A stretch of 10,064 nucleotides of DNA from CAZXVW01 sp964644025 (GTDB taxonomy: Bacteria; Acidobacteriota; Terriglobia; Bryobacterales; Bryobacteraceae). The position numbers and the translations under genes are program-made. Below are positions 6,490 through 10,064 of the stretch, in pieces. Position 1 is the stretch's first letter, and each line of letters opens with the position of its first letter. The stretch spans positions 1 through 10,064 of the forward strand of contig CAZXVW010000158.1 in NCBI GenBank assembly GCA_964644025.1. Reading direction: 5' to 3'. The notes below the pieces were generated by a model, which saw only the letters and a list, made by a program, of their open reading frames with translations, was not told where the DNA came from and made no database searches.

Positions 6490-8070
6490 ATGCCGCTGAC
6501 GCGCCGTGACTTTTGCACCTCGGTCGCCGCCATGGGCGCCGCGGCCCCGGCCGCCGCCAGCACGGCCGGCCGGGACCGGAAGATTTATTGGGGCGACCTT
6601 CACTGTCACTCCAACCTGAGCTACGGCGAGGGTGACCCGGAGACCGGCATCCGGGCCGCGCGGGAACATCTCGACTTCGCCACCATCACCGCTCACGCGG
6701 CCTGGCCGGACATGCCGACCGGTCCCGGACGCCTCAGTTGGGTGCGGGACTATCACCTGAAGGGCTTCGCCAAGGCCCGGCGCGGCTGGCCGGCTTTCCT
6801 CAAGATGCTGGCCCGCTACCGCGACGACGGCCGCTTCATCACCTTCGCCTCCTATGAGTGGCACAGCATGAAGTACGGCGACCGGACCATCGTCTATCGC
6901 GATCTCGATGGCGAACTGATCGTGCCCGACACGCTGGAGGAGATGAAGGCGCAACTGGAAGGCCGCCACGCCATCGTCGTGCCACACCATATCGCCTATC
7001 CCACCGGCTACCGGGGCATCAACTGGGACTACTACACCACGAAGCTTTCCCCGATCGTCGAGATCACCTCTAAGCACGGCACCTCGGAAACCGATTACGC
7101 CCCGTACCCGATGCTGCACACCATGGGGCCGCGGGTGGCCGACGGCGCAGCGCTCGAAGGTCTCCGGCGGGGTTATCATTTCGGCTTCGCCGGCTCCACG
7201 GACAATCACTCGGGCTTCCCGGGCTGCTATGGAGAAGGACGCCTGGCCGTGTTCGCCGACTCGCTCACCGTCAGCGGGCTCTGGGAGGCGATCAACGACC
7301 GCCGCACCTACGCCGCCACGGGCGACCGCATCGAACTGCACTTCGGCGTCAACGGCGAGGCTATGGGTAGACTGCTGCCCAACGCGCGGAGGAAGGAAAT
7401 CTCATTCCGCGTCCGCGGCGAGGACTTCATCGATTATGTCGACATCGTTCGCAACGGAATTCCGATCCGCCGCGTCAACGGCGTCTTTCCCGGCGCCGCG
7501 CCCAAGCGCAAGCTCATGCGGGTGAAATTCCGCGTCGAGTGGGGCTGGGGTGACAAGTCGAAACGGCTGACCTGGGATGGGCGGTGCCGCATCACCGATG
7601 GGCGCATTCTCAACGTCGTCCCCTACTTCCGCGGCCAGCTCCTGCTGGCGCCGCGCCAGGCCTCCGAGAAGGGGCAGGAGCAGTTCACGCCCGTCCACAC
7701 CATCCGCAACCGTACGGATAAAGGCTTCGACTTCCACTCCTACACCTACGGCAATCCGAACACGCTGACGCCGGCTACCAGCTCGGTGGTCATCGAGGCG
7801 GAGATGCCGGTTTCGGCACGGGTCAACGTGGTGGCCAACGGCGTGCGCGTGAGCCATACGCTTGCCGAGTTGCTCGACGGAACGCGCGGTTCGTTTCTGC
7901 GCGGCTGGCTGAGCGAGGCGGTGCAGATTCACCGGGCCGTGCCGGAAGAGGCGCTCGAGGTGAGCGGGGCGTTCACCGACGAGTTCTCCGGCCCGGCGTA
8001 CTACTACGCACGGGTGCGGCAGTATAACAACCAGTGGGCCTGGTCCAGCCCGGTCCGCTTTCGGGACTGA
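6490..8070 (+). CDS. Tat-exported DUF3604 (PHP-like) protein
   Basis: This 526-residue protein matches the DUF3604 family, thought to be related to PHP-type metal-dependent hydrolases; its reaction is not established. A Tat signal covers about residues 1-25 (LTRRDF at 3-8, then Ala-rich). The family opening YWGDLHCHSNLS (33-44) carries the H-x-H pair His38/His40. Further likely metal ligands are His69 (ITAH), Glu123 (SYEW), His166-His167 (VVPHH) and Asp238/His240 (GSTDNHSG). ARVRQ (507-511) and AWSSPVRF (517-524) at the C terminus are also typical. The start at 6490 is preferred over ATG at 6469 and the far upstream frame because AAGGAGG ends 6 nt before it and the Tat motif follows at once. 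It lies between a sulfatase and a sugar-isomerase-like gene, so a role in extracytoplasmic breakdown of a sugar, phosphate or sulfate compound is reasonable but unproven. Confidence 0.87.
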   Translation: MPLTRRDFCTSVAAMGAAAPAAASTAGRDRKIYWGDLHCHSNLSYGEGDPETGIRAAREHLDFATITAHAAWPDMPTGPGRLSWVRDYHLKGFAKARRGWPAFLKMLARYRDDGRFITFASYEWHSMKYGDRTIVYRDLDGELIVPDTLEEMKAQLEGRHAIVVPHHIAYPTGYRGINWDYYTTKLSPIVEITSKHGTSETDYAPYPMLHTMGPRVADGAALEGLRRGYHFGFAGSTDNHSGFPGCYGEGRLAVFADSLTVSGLWEAINDRRTYAATGDRIELHFGVNGEAMGRLLPNARRKEISFRVRGEDFIDYVDIVRNGIPIRRVNGVFPGAAPKRKLMRVKFRVEWGWGDKSKRLTWDGRCRITDGRILNVVPYFRGQLLLAPRQASEKGQEQFTPVHTIRNRTDKGFDFHSYTYGNPNTLTPATSSVVIEAEMPVSARVNVVANGVRVSHTLAELLDGTRGSFLRGWLSEAVQIHRAVPEEALEVSGAFTDEFSGPAYYYARVRQYNNQWAWSSPVRFRD

Positions 8071-8132
8071 GCGGGCCTGACGCAGACACAGTCGCAGAAA
8101 TCGCCCAGGAGCAGGTTTGTGAGACTCAGACG
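8071..8132 (+). other. DUF3604-TIM barrel spacer, weak RBS
   Basis: Only 62 bp separate the two genes. The best purine-rich match, AGGAGCAGG at 8107-8115, lies 17 nt from the ATG at 8133, too far for a normal ribosome binding site. Translation of the downstream gene may therefore be weak or coupled. No promoter is evident. Confidence 0.4.
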
Positions 8133-9008
8133 ATGAAACACCAAATTTACCGGCGAGAGTTTCTGGCGGCGGCGATGGCCCCGGCCGTGGCGTCCGCCGC
8201 CGCCGCTTCCCGCATCCGCGTCGGCTGCCAGACGCGCGCCTACGGCTCCCCGATCCGCGACCGGGCAAAGTTGCTGGCGGTCCTCGACGACCTGCGCGAA
8301 ACCGGCTACGAGGGATTCGAGACGAATTTCCGGAGCCTGGAGTCGAGCTTCCCGAACCCGGCGCCGGTGCGCGCGGAAATCGAGAAGCGCGGAGTTCCCC
8401 TGATCGGCCTGCACATGGGCGCGAAGCTGTATGAGCCCGCGGCCATCGCAGCCGAACAGGAGCAGATCCGGAAAGTAGCCGGCGCCGTCGCCGCCCTCGG
8501 CGGCACTCACCTGATGCTCAGCGTGCACGCGCTGCCGAAGGGAGCCGCCGGCGAAGCCCGAAAGCGGGTTTTCGCCCGGCGCTCCGCGCAACTGAACAGA
8601 ACCGGGCGCATGTGCCAGAGCCTGGGGCTGCGCCTGGCGGTTCACAATCACGGCCAGCAGGCGGCCAACAATGGAGCGGAGATCCGCGAAATCCTCCGCT
8701 CCACCGACCCGGCCGCCGTCTGGCTCTGCTTCGACGCGGCGCACGCGCAGGGAGCCGGAATGCAGGTGCTGCCTTTCGTGCGGGAGTACGCCGGACGCAT
8801 CACCGCCCTGCACCTCCGCGACGTGCGTGGAGACAAGGAAGTGGAAATGGGCGCCGGCGAGTTTGACTTCCGCGGCCTGGGGCGCCTGCTCGCCGAGAAG
8901 CGCTGGACGGGGTGGGCGATCGTGGAGATCAATCGCGTGGCCGGCGTCTCCAGCCGCGAGCGCGTGCGCAAGGCACGCCTCCACCTGCGCAAGACGATGG
9001 GCATCTGA
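8133..9008 (+). CDS. Tat-exported xylose-isomerase-like TIM barrel protein
   Basis: This 291-residue protein belongs to the AP-endonuclease-2/xylose-isomerase-like TIM-barrel superfamily, whose members include sugar epimerases, inosose dehydratases and 3-keto-glycoside-processing enzymes. Residues 1-26 look like a Tat signal: YRREFL (6-11) then an Ala-rich core. After it come the strand IRVGCQTRAYG (28-38), the GFET segment (Glu63), LIGLHMG (90-96), LAVHNHG with His171/His173, CFDAAH with Asp201/His204, LHLRDV with His227, and VEIN with Glu265. Asp201, His227 and Glu265 are the expected divalent-metal ligands of this fold. The start at 8133 is the only ATG that gives the Tat motif; the open frame upstream overlaps the DUF3604 gene. 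Its ribosome binding site is weak. Export argues against DNA repair and for a sugar substrate in the periplasm. It is last in the plus-strand set. Precise reaction unknown. Confidence 0.88.
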   Translation: MKHQIYRREFLAAAMAPAVASAAAASRIRVGCQTRAYGSPIRDRAKLLAVLDDLRETGYEGFETNFRSLESSFPNPAPVRAEIEKRGVPLIGLHMGAKLYEPAAIAAEQEQIRKVAGAVAALGGTHLMLSVHALPKGAAGEARKRVFARRSAQLNRTGRMCQSLGLRLAVHNHGQQAANNGAEIREILRSTDPAAVWLCFDAAHAQGAGMQVLPFVREYAGRITALHLRDVRGDKEVEMGAGEFDFRGLGRLLAEKRWTGWAIVEINRVAGVSSRERVRKARLHLRKTMGI

Positions 9009-9027
9009 CGCGCAGGATACGGACGGC

Positions 9028-9816
9028 TCACGTCGTCAGGGGACCGGTCTTACCGGTGAGGAAACTCTTGTTCTTGTCGCCCACCCAGTAGCGCTCGCCG
9101 GCGATGCACCAGATGAAGACGAGCGGCTCCTGTTGCGAGAACACCGGGTGATAGTTGAGCATCGGAATGGTCACCAGGTCGCCCGCCTCCACGCTGTGGA
9201 CAAACGTGAGCGTCTCCGGCGATTCGTAGACCTCCATGGCCCCGCGGCCTTCGATGAAAATGTACGTCTCCTCCTGGTCGGTGTGATTGTGCGGCGGCCA
9301 GGAGCGGGCATACGGCTCAAAGAACGTGTAGCCGGCCACCAGCTTGTCGGCGCTTTCGCCGATGTCGAACATCAGGTAAACGGTCTTGCCCGCCAGCCGG
9401 CGAATGCGCTCTTCCCGTTGCGAGAATTCGGCGAACGGGGAATGGAACACCGGATGCGCGCGCTCGGCGGGCGCCGAGGTCTGAAACAGGCGCGCCGGCT
9501 CCTCCGCATCGTTGCGCAATGAGAAGGGCGCGCCGCGAGGAACGTAGAGAGTGTCATAGCGGGCGAGAGCGTACTCGGCGCCTTCCACCCGGCAGATCGC
9601 GGACCCCTTCCACAGAAACAGCAGGCTCTCGCGCCCGGGCAGGCTAACCGGTTGCGAGACGCCGCCGGGCGGAAGTTCGTACTCGGCGCAATCGAGAAAC
9701 TGGAGCCCGGCCTCGGCGTGCACAAACCGCTGCCGGCAAATGGCCGCAGGCTGATCCCGCCGGTACAGTTTCCCCGGCGGGACGGCGGTTGATCGGGTGT
9801 TCGAAGACGACGTCAT
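9028..9816 (-). CDS. Cupin isomerase, IolB/KduI type
   Basis: This 262-residue bicupin resembles 5-deoxy-glucuronate isomerase (IolB) and 5-keto-4-deoxyuronate isomerase (KduI), cytoplasmic enzymes that convert aldose and ketose forms of deoxy-uronates. The N-terminal cupin half shows the ESLLFLWKG strand (63-71) and TLYVPRGAP (89-97). The C-terminal half carries the metal site: His176, His178 and Glu183 in PPHNHTDQEETY, plus His223 in NYHP. This H-x-H-x4-E spacing and distant His match the zinc site I recall for E. coli KduI. No signal peptide is visible. The start at 9816 is chosen because GGAGG (plus-strand 9823-9827) lies 6 nt before it; the ATG at 9837 lacks this. Length fits the family (about 260-280). 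IolB versus KduI cannot be settled by eye, and a divergent cupin with another substrate remains possible. It converges on the TIM-barrel gene and follows a truncated gene on the same strand. Confidence 0.8.
   Translation of the reverse strand: MTSSSNTRSTAVPPGKLYRRDQPAAICRQRFVHAEAGLQFLDCAEYELPPGGVSQPVSLPGRESLLFLWKGSAICRVEGAEYALARYDTLYVPRGAPFSLRNDAEEPARLFQTSAPAERAHPVFHSPFAEFSQREERIRRLAGKTVYLMFDIGESADKLVAGYTFFEPYARSWPPHNHTDQEETYIFIEGRGAMEVYESPETLTFVHSVEAGDLVTIPMLNYHPVFSQQEPLVFIWCIAGERYWVGDKNKSFLTGKTGPLTT
9043..9057. other. Small hairpin near convergent gene ends
   Basis: ACCGGT occurs at 9043-9048 and again at 9052-9057 around CTT. Since ACCGGT is its own reverse complement, the pair can form a 6-bp stem with a 3-nt loop on either strand. 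It lies inside the last codons of the cupin gene and 35 bp past the TIM-barrel stop, so it could act as part of a terminator for the plus-strand genes. There is no T-run after it, so this is weak. Confidence 0.25.
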
Positions 9817-9888
9817 GGGTAACCTCCGTAATTCCATCGGTAAAGCCGCGGCCGCGCTCCGGGCGTGATTCCTTCCCTCTCTGCCCGC
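9817..9888 (-). other. Spacer between truncated gene and cupin gene
   Basis: This 72-bp gap lies between two co-directional minus-strand genes. It contains the strong GGAGG for the cupin gene and a GC-rich stretch (about 9845-9870). I see no clear promoter or terminator, so the two genes may be co-transcribed. Confidence 0.4.
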
Positions 9889-10064
9889 TTATTCGAAAAC
9901 AACCATGACATGCGGCCCCACCTCCGGAATCGTATACACCGTCCAGCGCCCGCGCCGGGAGCCATGCAGGCCGAGCCGTTTGGGCCACACGATGGTGGCC
10001 TTTTGTCCCGCTCCGGAACCGGCGGCGATGGCAACCTCGACGTTCGCGGCCTTCAGGTCCGTCT
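9889..10064 (-). CDS. C-terminal fragment of unrecognised protein
   Basis: The last 57 codons of a minus-strand gene enter from the right edge and stop with TAA at 9891-9889. The fragment includes VWPKRLGLHG and RWTVYTIPEVGPHVMVVFE, ending directly after that strand-like segment. The alternating hydrophobic pattern (VEVAIAAG, ATIVW, WTVYTI, HVMVVF) suggests a C-terminal beta-sandwich domain, as found at the ends of many glycoside hydrolases, but I do not recognise a family. It is called real rather than a chance frame because it ends neatly 72 bp before a gene on the same strand and has a plausible residue mix. The other two frames over this stretch give arginine- and proline-rich shadow translations. 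Function unknown. Confidence 0.6.
   Translation of the reverse strand, partial: TDLKAANVEVAIAAGSGAGQKATIVWPKRLGLHGSRRGRWTVYTIPEVGPHVMVVFE

Noticed and set aside
5343..6563. Minus-strand ORF opposite the sulfatase gene
   Set aside because: It is antisense to a sulfatase with intact CVPSR and metal motifs, and shows no domain of its own.
8133..9008. DNA-repair AP endonuclease
   Set aside because: The fold family includes endonuclease IV, but the Tat signal and the sugar-enzyme neighbours favour a carbohydrate enzyme.

Overview
The window is high-GC bacterial DNA holding six complete genes, one truncated gene and short spacers. Three consecutive genes carry twin-arginine (Tat) export signals with RR-x-F cores. 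They sit beside a GH3 beta-glucosidase with a Sec signal peptide, a sulfatase and a DUF3604 protein. This gene repertoire resembles soil Acidobacteriota of the Solibacter/Bryobacter type. That placement is an inference from gene content and style; no ribosomal or phylogenetic marker is present, and Planctomycetota or Verrucomicrobiota-like genomes are alternatives.

Layout. Positions 1-245 hold no recognisable gene but carry a degenerate tandem repeat built on the heptamer CTTGGCG. On the minus strand, a GH3 beta-glucosidase (4720 to 2447) is followed after 113 bp by a penicillin-acylase-family Ntn hydrolase (2333 to 246). The spacer between them contains a perfect 8-bp hairpin. A 181-bp divergent control region (4721-4901) separates this pair from a plus-strand set: a Tat-exported formylglycine sulfatase (4902-6383), a Tat-exported DUF3604/PHP-like protein (6490-8070) and a Tat-exported xylose-isomerase-like TIM-barrel protein (8133-9008). 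A cupin of the IolB/KduI type (9816 to 9028, minus) converges on this set with only 19 bp between stop codons. The last 57 codons of an unrecognised minus-strand gene (10064 to 9889) run off the right edge, just upstream of the cupin gene.

How the genes may work together. The likely theme is breakdown of a decorated, possibly sulfated, glycan or glycoside in the cell envelope: removal of sulfate, hydrolysis of beta-glucosidic bonds, perhaps removal of an acyl or amide group, then rearrangement of the released sugar. DUF3604 has no settled function. The TIM-barrel protein is of a sugar isomerase/epimerase type but is exported, whereas the IolB/KduI-like cupin has no signal and should be cytoplasmic. 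The substrate cannot be read from the sequence. No lyase, transporter or regulator lies inside the window. I see no tRNA, rRNA, CRISPR array, insertion sequence or phage gene.
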